From Gordonia otitidis NBRC 100426 (GTDB taxonomy: Bacteria > Actinomycetota > Actinomycetes > Mycobacteriales > Mycobacteriaceae), in contig NZ_BAFB01000128.1 of NCBI RefSeq assembly GCF_000248075.1, positions 1 through 42,116 of the forward strand: a stretch of DNA of 42,116 nucleotides. The letters run 5' to 3'. Below are positions 17,393 through 25,372 of this stretch, in pieces; within the stretch, counting starts at the first letter, position 1, and each line of letters begins with the position of its first letter. Made by a program: the position numbers and the translations under genes. The notes beneath the pieces were generated by a model. The model was not told where the DNA came from. It did no database searches and worked only from the letters and a program-made list of their open reading frames with translations.

Positions 17393-18364
17393 ATGGACGA
17401 TGCCGAGCTCTTGACACTGCCGAAGGCGGAACTGCACATCCACATCGAGGGCACGCTCGAACCCGAGATGGTGTTTGCTCTCGCCGCTCGGAACAATGTG
17501 GCGCTGCCCTACGCGTCTGTGGATCAGCTGCGCAGCGCACACGCCTTCGCCGACCTTCCACACTTCCTCGACCTGTACTACGCCTGCATGGCTGTGCTGC
17601 GTACCGAGGACGACTTCGCCGACCTCGCGGCGGCGTACCTGCGCAAGGCCGCGACGCAAGGAGTCACACACGCCGAGATCTTCTTCGATCCGCAGGCGCA
17701 CACGTCGCGCGGCGTCGACCTCGGCGTCGTCGTGCGGGGGCTGCGTCGTGGGCTCGACGCGGCATCATCGGAGACCGGCGTTCACGCCGACCTGATCGCC
17801 TGCTTCCTGCGTGACAAGCCGGTCGCCGATGCCATGACAACCCTCGATGCTCTGGAACCGTTCTTCGACAGCATCATCGGGATCGGACTCGATTCCGCCG
17901 AACTCGGCTTTCCCCCAGGCCAATTCGCACCCGTCTTCGACCGTGCCCGTGATGCTGGACTCCATGTCGTGGCGCACGCGGGCGAGGAGGGGCCTGCGCA
18001 GTACATCTGGGAGGCACTCGACGTCCTCGGGATCGAACGTGTCGATCACGGTGTCCGCGCTCTCGAAGATCGCGCACTGCTCACACGGCTGGCGGCCGAC
18101 CGTATCCCACTCACGACCTGTCCGCTCTCGAACGTGCGCCTGCGAGGCGTCGAAAAGCTCTCCGACCATCCGCTGCTCGATCTACTCGACGCCGGACTCG
18201 TCGTCACCATCAACTCCGACGATCCGGCCTACTTCGGCGGGTACGTCGGCGATGCGTTCGTCGAGGTGCGACGTGAGTTGGACTTGAGCGACGGTCACCT
18301 CCGCGCCATCGCACAGAATTCGTTCGACGCGTCGTTCACGGCACGCTCCAGCCACGAGCACTAG
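17393..18364 (+). CDS. Adenine deaminase (adenosine deaminase superfamily)
   Basis: A 323-aa zinc hydrolase that deaminates adenine to hypoxanthine in purine salvage. Metal and catalytic motifs are HIHIEG (His15, His17), the catalytic glutamate in HAGEEG near residue 195, DHGVRALED near 218 and NSDDPAYFGG near 273. I favour adenine over adenosine because HAGEEGP, YIWEALD and the FFDPQAHTSRG segment closely match bacterial and fungal adenine deaminases as I remember them. AGGA lies 8 nt before ATG 17393; ATG 17384 is an alternative. The strong hairpin at 18393-18437 ends the transcript. Confidence 0.88.
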   Translation: MDDAELLTLPKAELHIHIEGTLEPEMVFALAARNNVALPYASVDQLRSAHAFADLPHFLDLYYACMAVLRTEDDFADLAAAYLRKAATQGVTHAEIFFDPQAHTSRGVDLGVVVRGLRRGLDAASSETGVHADLIACFLRDKPVADAMTTLDALEPFFDSIIGIGLDSAELGFPPGQFAPVFDRARDAGLHVVAHAGEEGPAQYIWEALDVLGIERVDHGVRALEDRALLTRLAADRIPLTTCPLSNVRLRGVEKLSDHPLLDLLDAGLVVTINSDDPAYFGGYVGDAFVEVRRELDLSDGHLRAIAQNSFDASFTARSSHEH

Positions 18365-18392
18365 CCGGGACGACGGCACCAGTCGGACGGCG

Positions 18393-18437
18393 CCTGCGTG
18401 GACGGTTCGACCTCACCTGTCGAACCGTCCACGCAGG
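18393..18437. terminator. Perfect 19-bp hairpin between convergent genes
   Basis: CCTGCGTGGACGGTTCGAC (18393-18411) and its exact reverse complement (18419-18437) flank a 7-nt loop. It lies between the adenine deaminase stop (18364) and the stop of the convergent secreted-protein gene (18455), so it is probably a two-way terminator. Confidence 0.88.
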
Positions 18438-18454
18438 AAATGGCGGCGCCGAGA

Positions 18455-18892
18455 TCACTGCGCAATGCAGAGACTTCCGAGGTTCAGCCCGGGAACGACG
18501 AACACGTCGGCTGTCCGGGTCATCACGATGTTGCCGAAGAACGTCTGCGAAGCAGTGAGAGTGCGATTTCCGGTCTGGTTCGGCGTCCACCTGAACACGA
18601 CCTTCGAGTCGTTCGGTTGCGTCGGCAGTGTCCCTACCAGCTGGTTGCCGTCCTTCAGGGTTACCGGTCCCTTGAATGCACCGGGGATCAGCGGGACTGT
18701 CACGTTGTACTCGCAGGTTGTTGCGACCTTGCCGTCGATACCAGGTGTGACCACGGGATTCTGCACATTTGCGGACGCGGGTGCGGCCAACGCGATGGTC
18801 ACCGCGCCCGCACCGGCGGTCAGCGCCGCCACCACGGTGGCGCGGCGGGTGCGACGCCCGGGTACTGCTTTGCGGATTGTCTTGTCGGACAT
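18455..18892 (-). CDS. Small secreted protein, unknown function
   Basis: A 145-aa exported protein. GGAGG 4 nt upstream fixes ATG 18892. The signal peptide has a basic start (RKAVPGRRTRR), a hydrophobic alanine-rich core and a likely cleavage at ASA|NVQ near residue 42. The mature 100 residues are beta-rich with two cysteines (CEYNV; LCIAQ at the end) that could form a disulfide. Segments such as VTLKDGNQLVGTLP and RWTPNQTGNRTLTAS look like an immunoglobulin-like sandwich. No catalytic motif is visible. It may act at the cell envelope. It is transcribed alone and converges on the adenine deaminase gene. Confidence 0.82.
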   Translation of the reverse strand: MSDKTIRKAVPGRRTRRATVVAALTAGAGAVTIALAAPASANVQNPVVTPGIDGKVATTCEYNVTVPLIPGAFKGPVTLKDGNQLVGTLPTQPNDSKVVFRWTPNQTGNRTLTASQTFFGNIVMTRTADVFVVPGLNLGSLCIAQ

Positions 18893-19070
18893 GGTTCCTC
18901 CAGTGCTTCGATGTCGGGAGCAACGGGCTTGGAACCCGTCGACACCCAATCTCGCAAGCCCGCGAAGGAATCGAATCAGCGTGCCGGTACGTGAGTTCCC
19001 GGCACGGCACTACCTGTCCGCGCGATGACTACTCGATCCGGGGAATCACGGAGGCATGCTCCGGGCCAAC

Positions 19071-20237
19071 TCAACGGAAGATCTCCTGCAATCGTGCGAT
19101 CCCAGCGTCGTACAGTCCCTCAACGGCCGTGACCACCTCCGGGGTCGCCGACAGGGTCGCATTCCACACGAACAGCGCACCGTCGCCGTCGAGTTCGGGC
19201 CCGACGGTGATGGTCGACTCGTAGGCGTCGAGTGGGATCGGGCCATCGAGATAGCTGTAGGTGTAGGTACGCCGCGCGTCGTCGTGTTCGACGATCCGCT
19301 CGTGCGCTGGCGAACCGTCGTCGAAGATCGCGGTGCGGACCTCACCGTCGACCGACGACGAGTCGATGCCGGGGATCCATCGATGTACGCCGCCGGTATC
19401 ACCGACAACTGCCCACACCTCGTCGGGTGTTGCTGGCAGGACGACAGATCGCAGAATCTGTGTCGATGCGGTTGTCATATCGTCCTCCAGGAGTGTGTTT
19501 TCCAACTGCAGTAGCCGAGTTGCGTCGACCCCCACGGATGCCAGCCACTGACGAGTACCGTTGTGGCGCAGATCCATCCATGCAAGGAATCGCAGGACTG
19601 TGGCGGGGTCCATCTGCATCGCCTCAGGTGGGTACACGTCGACGGCGTCGCCGTAACTCGCCATCTCACGCAGGCGACCCATCATGGCCGGAATGTCTTC
19701 GCTGCGCTGCGCGTAGTTGCGGCAGATGTCGCGACGTAGAACGCCTATCGAGTCGAGCACCATCGCCACGGCAACACCGGTGCGATCCTTACCCATGGTG
19801 CAGTGCACCATGGCGGGCAAACCGTCCCGGTCGAGCAGTGCGTCGATGAGCGCTCTGAAGGCGTCACACGCACCGAGATAGCCGAGGTACGTAGCCACTA
19901 GTGGATCGGCACCGGGCATGGGCGCCACCGCCGACCCCTCTGCGACGGGCGCACGAATCGCGAACGGAATGTTGAGTATCGCGACTTCCGTCGCGGAGAA
20001 GCCACCGCTGCCCTCGGCCGCTGCCTCGTAGTCGAGACGCAGATCGACGATCTGGCGGAGTCCCGTTCGCTCGACGAAGTGCCGCGCATCTGCCGCAGCG
20101 ACGAATTGTGGTGTCGCACTGCGGTACAACGCGCCGTCGATTACTCGTCTTCCGTCGCTTGTGCGCAGACCGGCGATCGGGCGAAATCCGAGCAGGCCGG
20201 CGGGCCCCTCGAGGCTCGATCCCACTGGTTCCCTCAT
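19071..20237 (-). CDS. Tyrosine phosphatase-SRPBCC fusion protein
   Basis: A 388-aa two-domain protein, the last gene of the long leftward operon. Residues 10-240 are a PtpB-like tyrosine/dual-specificity phosphatase: FRPIAGLRT, LYRSATPQ and the CX5R loop HCTMGKDRTG with Cys146 and Arg152. Residues 254-388 are an SRPBCC (polyketide cyclase/START-like) lipid-binding domain beginning MTTASTQILRSVVLPATPDE. An internal GGAGG stands 5 nt before the codon for Met254, so the second domain could also be made alone. ATG 20237 overlaps the thiolase stop by 4 nt. In an operon with dikinase-type genes, a small-molecule phosphate ester is a possible substrate; this is inference. Confidence 0.85.
   Translation of the reverse strand: MREPVGSSLEGPAGLLGFRPIAGLRTSDGRRVIDGALYRSATPQFVAAADARHFVERTGLRQIVDLRLDYEAAAEGSGGFSATEVAILNIPFAIRAPVAEGSAVAPMPGADPLVATYLGYLGACDAFRALIDALLDRDGLPAMVHCTMGKDRTGVAVAMVLDSIGVLRRDICRNYAQRSEDIPAMMGRLREMASYGDAVDVYPPEAMQMDPATVLRFLAWMDLRHNGTRQWLASVGVDATRLLQLENTLLEDDMTTASTQILRSVVLPATPDEVWAVVGDTGGVHRWIPGIDSSSVDGEVRTAIFDDGSPAHERIVEHDDARRTYTYSYLDGPIPLDAYESTITVGPELDGDGALFVWNATLSATPEVVTAVEGLYDAGIARLQEIFR
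19484..19488 (-). promoter_or_regulatory. Internal ribosome binding site for the SRPBCC domain
   Basis: GGAGG (complement of 19484-19488) lies 5 nt before an in-frame ATG at 19478. A separate 135-aa SRPBCC protein (19071-19478) could be produced from it. This may also be the trace of two genes fused by loss of a stop codon. Confidence 0.55.
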
Positions 20238-21370
20238 GCCGACAGCACCGTCACCACGCAGGCGTTGCCGTCCATGCCTGCGGCACCGCCACCCATGGTC
20301 TCGACCATGCCGACCCGATGCTTCTCAACCTGCCGTGGACCTGCCTCACCGCGGAGCTGCCAAACGATCTCGGCGAGTTGCGCGGTCCCGGTGGCACCGA
20401 GCGGATGCCCTCGTGACAAGAGTCCGCCACTCGGATTAACCGGTTGCGCACCACTTCTCGCGGTGTGACCCGATACCGCCAGATCGCCGCCCTTCCCTTC
20501 GTCGGCAACCCCGAGAGCTTCCAACGTCGTGATCTCGCCGATCGTGAAGGCGTCGTGCACCTCGAACACGTCGATCTCGCCGATCAACCGGCCGGCGCCT
20601 GCAAGCGCCTGCTCGCCGGCACGGCGTACGCACGCGAAGCCCCACACCTCGTCGTTGCGCTGATCCCATGGCTTACCCGACACCATTGCCGACGACTCCA
20701 CGAGCACGTCACGCTGCGTCCGACGTCCGCTGCCGATCACCATCGCGCCGGCGCCGTCCGTCGTCGGACAACACTGCAGCATGGTGAGCGGATCAGCGAT
20801 GGGCCGCGACCGCAGCACCTGCTCAACGGTTGGCGGCTCACGACGCAGGTGGGCACGCGGGTTGTCGACACCATTCGTCTTGTTCTTCACCGCGACTGCG
20901 GCCAACTGTTCGAGCGTGAGTCCGTAGACGTCCATGTAGCGGGCCGCCGTCAACGCGTACAGCCCCGGCAGCGGCAGACCGGTCGCCCCCTCGGGATCGG
21001 TCGCCTCCGGCACGATCGCTCCGGTGAACAGGGTCGACATCTGATCGATTCCGATGACAAGGACACAGCCGAATCGACCTTCCCGAACCGCTACAACTGC
21101 CTCATGATAGGCACTTGTGCCGCTCGCACAGGCGTTCTCGATCGTCCACATCGGTATCGCACCGATGCCCAGTCCCCGTTGGATGCGGGTCGCCACTCCC
21201 GGCGGACCGAACACCGATCCGACGACGATCGCCTCGATGTCGTCGGGTGTGACACCGGCGTCGCGGATCGCCTCGCTGACGGCACGCCATCCGAGCGCCT
21301 CGACACGTTGGTCGGTGAATACTCCGAAGTCGGATGTTCCGACCCCCCATACTGCGACATCGCCTCTCAT
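20234..21370 (-). CDS. Thiolase (SCP-x / lipid-transfer type)
   Basis: A 378-aa thiolase-fold enzyme. The nucleophile is Cys81 in ENACASGTS; the second and third active-site motifs are intact as HDAFTIGE and GHPLGATG, with a terminal MGGGAAGMDGNAC segment. With Cys and both His present, CoA-dependent cleavage or condensation is feasible, unlike aldolase-type relatives that have lost residues. Such thiolases work with the DUF35 OB-fold protein encoded immediately upstream (ATGA overlap at 21367-21370). In this operon it could cleave a beta-ketoacyl-CoA made by the carboxylase and ligase. The phosphatase-fusion gene overlaps its stop by 4 nt. Confidence 0.92.
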   Translation of the reverse strand: MRGDVAVWGVGTSDFGVFTDQRVEALGWRAVSEAIRDAGVTPDDIEAIVVGSVFGPPGVATRIQRGLGIGAIPMWTIENACASGTSAYHEAVVAVREGRFGCVLVIGIDQMSTLFTGAIVPEATDPEGATGLPLPGLYALTAARYMDVYGLTLEQLAAVAVKNKTNGVDNPRAHLRREPPTVEQVLRSRPIADPLTMLQCCPTTDGAGAMVIGSGRRTQRDVLVESSAMVSGKPWDQRNDEVWGFACVRRAGEQALAGAGRLIGEIDVFEVHDAFTIGEITTLEALGVADEGKGGDLAVSGHTARSGAQPVNPSGGLLSRGHPLGATGTAQLAEIVWQLRGEAGPRQVEKHRVGMVETMGGGAAGMDGNACVVTVLSA

Positions 21371-21831
21371 CGCGAAACTCTTTCTGTCACTGCTGTGGTG
21401 GCGTTGTGCGCGACGAGGTCGCCCGCCTCGTCACTGTCGAAGACGACGCGATCTCCAGCGTGCGGTGCTGGCTCTGCGGCGACGTGCACCAGTACGCGGG
21501 GCCCGTTGTCGACGTCGACGTATGCCAAGGCGAAGGGCGGGCGCCATCGGCCGACAGGCATCCGCACCGTCGTGGCTGCCCAGACGGAGCCCGACGGGGA
21601 GAACCCGGCGGGCTCGATCTGGCCGAAACACACCGGGCACCAGGGCACATCAGTCTGCGACAGCGCGTGAGCACATCGTGTGCACCGCGCACCCCGGAGG
21701 AAACCGTCGACGACCCGGGGTCGGGAGTCTGCAACCGACAGGCCACCCGCCTGTGCCCCGGGTCGCCTCTTGTTGGGACGGTCGGTCAGTTCGGACTTCT
21801 TCACATCGCTGCGTTTCTCGTCTGTCGGCAT
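21367..21831 (-). CDS. DUF35 Zn-ribbon/OB-fold protein, thiolase partner
   Basis: A 154-aa protein with a rubredoxin-like zinc ribbon (CTRCAHALSQTDVPWCPVC, two CxxC pairs near residues 49-68) followed by an OB-fold (GSVWAATTVRMPVG to DRVVFDSDE). DUF35 proteins form complexes with thiolase-fold enzymes and are thought to bind acyl-CoA. The first 40 residues are charged and probably flexible. GAGGAG lies 9 nt before ATG 21831. It starts 13 nt after the carboxyltransferase stop, and its stop overlaps the thiolase start by 4 nt, so a complex with the thiolase is likely. Confidence 0.9.
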   Translation of the reverse strand: MPTDEKRSDVKKSELTDRPNKRRPGAQAGGLSVADSRPRVVDGFLRGARCTRCAHALSQTDVPWCPVCFGQIEPAGFSPSGSVWAATTVRMPVGRWRPPFALAYVDVDNGPRVLVHVAAEPAPHAGDRVVFDSDEAGDLVAHNATTAVTERVSR

Positions 21832-21844
21832 CTCCCTGGTCTCC

Positions 21845-23344
21845 TCAGTGGTCTCCGTGAAGCGTCAGCTCGAACCCGCCGGATTCGATGTGCAGATACG
21901 CGCCGACCGATGTGGCGATGAGCTTCTTGATATTCGCGACCTCCCTGCTGCTCAGCCCGTAATCGACGGTGCGCTGCGGCGTTGCGCGCATCACGTCGAT
22001 GTCGTGCTCGGGCACGAGAAGTCGGAGTATCAGCTCGTCGTCGGAGATGTCCTTGCCGAACTTTTTCCGCAGTTCGGACAGCTCCGGTTGGGGCGGTTCC
22101 CAATCGCGGTAGGTCTTCGCCTTCGGGGAGTCCATGATCTTGTCCAGAACATTCTCATCGATCGGCGCCACCGAGTCGCCGTAGAAGCCGTTGGCGTAGA
22201 GCAATACCTCGTCGGGGACCACCGAATAACGGTTTCCGGTCACCACGTTCAGCACCGCCTGAGTGCCGACGAGCTGCGAGAACGGGGTGGCCATGACCGG
22301 ATATCCGAGTTCCTTGCGGATCGTGGACATTTCGTCGAGCACCTCCTCGAACCGGTCCTCCATTCCGCGGTCGCGCAGCTGTGCTTTGAAGGTGCCGGCC
22401 ATGCCCCCCGGAAGTTGGTGACGGTACTGGTAGAGCGAGAACTCGACGGGTGCCCCCACCGGCAGGTCGTCGAGACCCGCGACGTTGACCAGATGCTTCT
22501 CGACCGGTTCCAACCGTGAGTCGTCGATATCGACATCGAATCCTGCGTAACGCAGGTTGGCGACAGTGTTCTCCGTCGAGGGCAATGACACCCCTGCCGC
22601 CAGCGGTCTGCTCGCGCTGTGTACCCGGTCGGCACCGGCCAGTACCGCTTCGAGGTAGTTCATCGGTGACAGGGCGTTGTTCGAATGAAAGTGCGCCTCG
22701 ACGGGGAGATCGCCGGCCTCCGCCTTGATCGCCGCAATGAGGGTGCGAGTGCGCTCAGGCGTCAACAGGCCTGCTGCGTCCTCGAGTTCGATGCCATCGG
22801 CTCCGAGTGCGACGAGTTCACGCGTGCGTGCAGCGTAGTACTCGTCGGTGTGGTACGGGCTATCGGCGTAGAGGATGCACGGAAGTGCCTGGGCACCATT
22901 GGATTGCGCCACCTTGACCAAGCGGCCGATCTTGTCGGTGTTGAACAGACCGTCGTAGATCCAAAAGCTGCCGATGCCGTGCGCGCAGAGTCGCTCAACC
23001 CAGAGATCCATCACGCTGTCAGCGGTCAGGCCGAAGGTGACGATGCCGTTGCTTCGAGTACCTGCGCGCACCGTGGTGTGCGGCATGGCCTTCGACAGCG
23101 AGATCAACTGATCCCAGGGGTCCTCCTTGCAGTGCCGCACCAGGACCTCGAAGATCGAACTCCCCACCAGGTCGATCGTGCGAAACCCGGTGCGATCGAG
23201 TTCGGCGGCGATCGGCAGGCCGATCGACTTGGTCATGCGCATCCCCCACCAGCTCTGCGGCCCGTCGCGCAGTGTCTGGTCGACGATGTCGATCGTTCGC
23301 TTGCCGCCGACGGAACGGTCGGCAGAGTCGAGGTAACTACTCAT
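21845..23344 (-). CDS. Divergent biotin-dependent carboxyltransferase (pyruvate carboxylase/5S type)
   Basis: A 499-aa DRE-TIM-type carboxyltransferase expected to move carboxyl from carboxybiotin to an enolisable acceptor. Metal ligands align with transcarboxylase 5S: Asp27 (TLRDGPQS), His218 and His220 (AHFHSN). The normally carbamylated lysine is replaced: the IKDMAG motif reads LEDAAG (Glu188). By eye, the Arg of the FRIFD motif that contacts pyruvate carboxylate is Trp128 (FWIYD), and the catalytic Thr/Ser of PGGxxTN is Gly (PGGMAGTF). Arg26 and Gln30 are kept. These changes suggest a substrate other than pyruvate. It overlaps the biotin carboxylase gene by 4 nt and clearly forms one enzyme with it and the carrier protein. 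Confidence 0.88.
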   Translation of the reverse strand: MSSYLDSADRSVGGKRTIDIVDQTLRDGPQSWWGMRMTKSIGLPIAAELDRTGFRTIDLVGSSIFEVLVRHCKEDPWDQLISLSKAMPHTTVRAGTRSNGIVTFGLTADSVMDLWVERLCAHGIGSFWIYDGLFNTDKIGRLVKVAQSNGAQALPCILYADSPYHTDEYYAARTRELVALGADGIELEDAAGLLTPERTRTLIAAIKAEAGDLPVEAHFHSNNALSPMNYLEAVLAGADRVHSASRPLAAGVSLPSTENTVANLRYAGFDVDIDDSRLEPVEKHLVNVAGLDDLPVGAPVEFSLYQYRHQLPGGMAGTFKAQLRDRGMEDRFEEVLDEMSTIRKELGYPVMATPFSQLVGTQAVLNVVTGNRYSVVPDEVLLYANGFYGDSVAPIDENVLDKIMDSPKAKTYRDWEPPQPELSELRKKFGKDISDDELILRLLVPEHDIDVMRATPQRTVDYGLSSREVANIKKLIATSVGAYLHIESGGFELTLHGDH

Positions 23345-24780
23345 CTCGTCTCCTCACGAGTGGCGCGGAACTCGTCGGCACCCGTCTGGTCTATCCAGCG
23401 GGTCGTCATCAGTCCGTCGCGGAAAATACTGGCGTTCAACAGGAATCGACTGAAGTCGACGGTGGTGGTGACCCCGTCAACGTGCAACTCCGCAAGTGCG
23501 GCGTCGAGTCGGCTGAGTGCTGTATCGCGGGTGGGTCCGTAGGCGATCACCTTGGCGATCATCGAGTCGTAGTACGGGCTGATGACCGTGCCCGCACGGC
23601 AGTGGGAGTCGACGCGGATACCGATCCCCGACGGTGGCGCCCACGTCCGGACCGTGCCGGGCATCGGGATGAAGCCGCGCTCGGGTGACTCGGCCATCAC
23701 CCGTGCCTCCACTGCGTGTCCTGCGACACGAACGTCGTCCTGCCCGAAGGACAGCGGTAGTCCGGCAGCCACCCGTATTTGCTCGGCGACGAGGTCGATT
23801 CCCGACACCAGTTCACTCACGGGGTGCTCCACCTGGATGCGCGCGTTGAACTCGAGGAACGCGAACACATCGGTGTCGGTGTCGTAGACGAACTCGACGG
23901 TACCCGCACTGTCGAGGTCGATCGCCTGCGCGAATCGTACTGCGGCGGCGTGAATCTCGGCACGCGTTCTAGCCGGAAGCGCCGGCGCCGGAGACTCCTC
24001 GATCACCTTCTGATGACGCCGCTGCGCGCTGCAGTCCCGCTCGCCGACATGCACCACCGATCCGTGTTTGTCACCGATGACCTGTACCTCGATGTGACGC
24101 GCACGCCCGATGAACCGTTCTACGTAGATCCGCCCGTCACCGAACGCGGCGGTAGCCTCCGCGATCGCGATGGGCAGTCGGCGACGTAGTTCGAAGTCGT
24201 CTGCGACCACCGACATGCCACGTCCACCGCCACCGGCAACAGCCTTGATCAGGACGGGGTAGCCGATGGTCGCAGCGGCCGCGATTGCCTCGTCCGGACT
24301 CGCGGTGATGTCGGAACCGGATAAGACCGGAACGCCTGCTTCCCTCGCGATCTCGCGTGCCTGGGCCTTGTCGCCGGTCCCCGCAACGATGGCGGGGCGG
24401 GGCCCGATGAAGACGAGTCCCTCCTCGACGCAGCGTCGTGCGAAATCAGGATTCTCCGAGAGGAAACCGTATCCGGGATGGATGGCGTCACAGCCGGTCC
24501 CGAGAGCCGCCGCGAGTACGGCATCGGCGTTCAGATAACTCGCCGACGCCGCGGCGGGTCCGATGCAGATTGCGCGATCGGCCATTTCCGGAGCCATCGT
24601 GTCGCGATCGGCCTCCGAGGTCACCACGACGCTCTCGATCCCCAGCGCACGGCACGCACGCACGACCCGCACGGCTATCTCGCCACGATTGGCGACGAGC
24701 ACACGCCGAATCAGTGCACCGACCGGCGTTCGGGCCTGCGCGGTGACACGACGATCTTGCAGCGCCTGTGGACTACTCAT
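23341..24780 (-). CDS. Biotin carboxylase subunit
   Basis: A 479-aa ATP-grasp enzyme that carboxylates biotin using bicarbonate and ATP. Seen in order: the N-terminal RRVLVANRGEIAVRVVRACR fold, HPGYGFLSENPDFAR, the glycine-rich ATP loop KAVAGGGGRGM, the VERFIGRARHIEVQVIGDKHG segment, ERDCSAQRRHQKVIEE, and the catalytic EFNARIQVEHPVSE motif (usually EMNTRLQVEHPVTE). The C-terminal domain is complete. ATG 24780 is chosen; it overlaps the carrier-protein stop by 8 nt, and the frame upstream of it is antisense-type sequence inside the carrier gene. It acts with the neighbouring carrier and carboxyltransferase. Confidence 0.94.
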   Translation of the reverse strand: MSSPQALQDRRVTAQARTPVGALIRRVLVANRGEIAVRVVRACRALGIESVVVTSEADRDTMAPEMADRAICIGPAAASASYLNADAVLAAALGTGCDAIHPGYGFLSENPDFARRCVEEGLVFIGPRPAIVAGTGDKAQAREIAREAGVPVLSGSDITASPDEAIAAAATIGYPVLIKAVAGGGGRGMSVVADDFELRRRLPIAIAEATAAFGDGRIYVERFIGRARHIEVQVIGDKHGSVVHVGERDCSAQRRHQKVIEESPAPALPARTRAEIHAAAVRFAQAIDLDSAGTVEFVYDTDTDVFAFLEFNARIQVEHPVSELVSGIDLVAEQIRVAAGLPLSFGQDDVRVAGHAVEARVMAESPERGFIPMPGTVRTWAPPSGIGIRVDSHCRAGTVISPYYDSMIAKVIAYGPTRDTALSRLDAALAELHVDGVTTTVDFSRFLLNASIFRDGLMTTRWIDQTGADEFRATREETR

Positions 24781-25372
24781 GGGGCCGGATGAGGAAGAGC
24801 GTCTGACCGAACTCCACCATGTCGGCGTTGGCGGCACGGATGGCCACCACCTCGCCGGAGACATCGGTCACGACCGGATTCATCAGTTTCATCACCTCGA
24901 CGATGCCGAGCTGATCACCCGCTGACACCGTGTCACCCACGGCGACGAACGGCGGCGACCCAGGATCGGGAGCGACCCAGAACGCACCGACCGTCGGCGA
25001 GGTCACGCTGATCAGCCCGGTCTCGTCGAGTTCGACCTCGCCGGTCGAGTTCGGCACTCTCGGACCCGGTGTGACGGGTGTGGGTGCGGTCGGAGCTGCA
25101 ACGGCACGCGCGGTGGTGGTGAACGGTGCCGCCGTGGGAGCGACCTGCGACGGCACCGGGGCTGGTGGGGCTGCGGCATCGCGCGGTTGCGTGCCGGCGG
25201 ATTCCGGAGGTGGGCCGTCCTTGCCGACGGCGATCGTGACATCGCCGACGTCGAGGCGCATTCCCGCCCATCCCGACGCAGCGAAGGTGCGCAGGATCTC
25301 GTTGATGTCATCGGGCCCGAGTCGCGGTGTTCCCGAAATCGACTGTTCGGCTGTTGCGGCCTGCTCACTCAT
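24773..25372 (-). CDS. Biotin carboxyl carrier protein
   Basis: A 199-aa carrier. The C-terminal 80 residues are a biotinyl domain with the modification site EVMKLMNP (Lys162, 37 residues from the end; the usual motif is EAMKM or EAMKLMN). An Ala/Pro/Thr-rich swinging linker (residues 55-110) precedes it, and the N-terminus (DINEILRTFAASGWAGMRLD) resembles AccB-type docking segments. It carries carboxybiotin between the carboxylase and carboxyltransferase encoded just downstream. The start overlaps the dikinase-like gene's stop by 4 nt (25369-25372), tying carboxylation to the phosphotransfer enzyme. Confidence 0.93.
   Translation of the reverse strand: MSEQAATAEQSISGTPRLGPDDINEILRTFAASGWAGMRLDVGDVTIAVGKDGPPPESAGTQPRDAAAPPAPVPSQVAPTAAPFTTTARAVAAPTAPTPVTPGPRVPNSTGEVELDETGLISVTSPTVGAFWVAPDPGSPPFVAVGDTVSAGDQLGIVEVMKLMNPVVTDVSGEVVAIRAANADMVEFGQTLFLIRPHE

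Noticed and set aside
17393..18364. Adenosine deaminase acting on nucleosides
   Set aside because: The HAGEEGP...YIWEALD and FFDPQAH segments match the adenine deaminase subgroup better, though an assay would decide.
19071..25372. Ordinary acyl-CoA (propionyl/methylcrotonyl) carboxylase
   Set aside because: The carboxyltransferase is of the pyruvate carboxylase/5S type, not the crotonase-fold AccD type used for acyl-CoA carboxylation.
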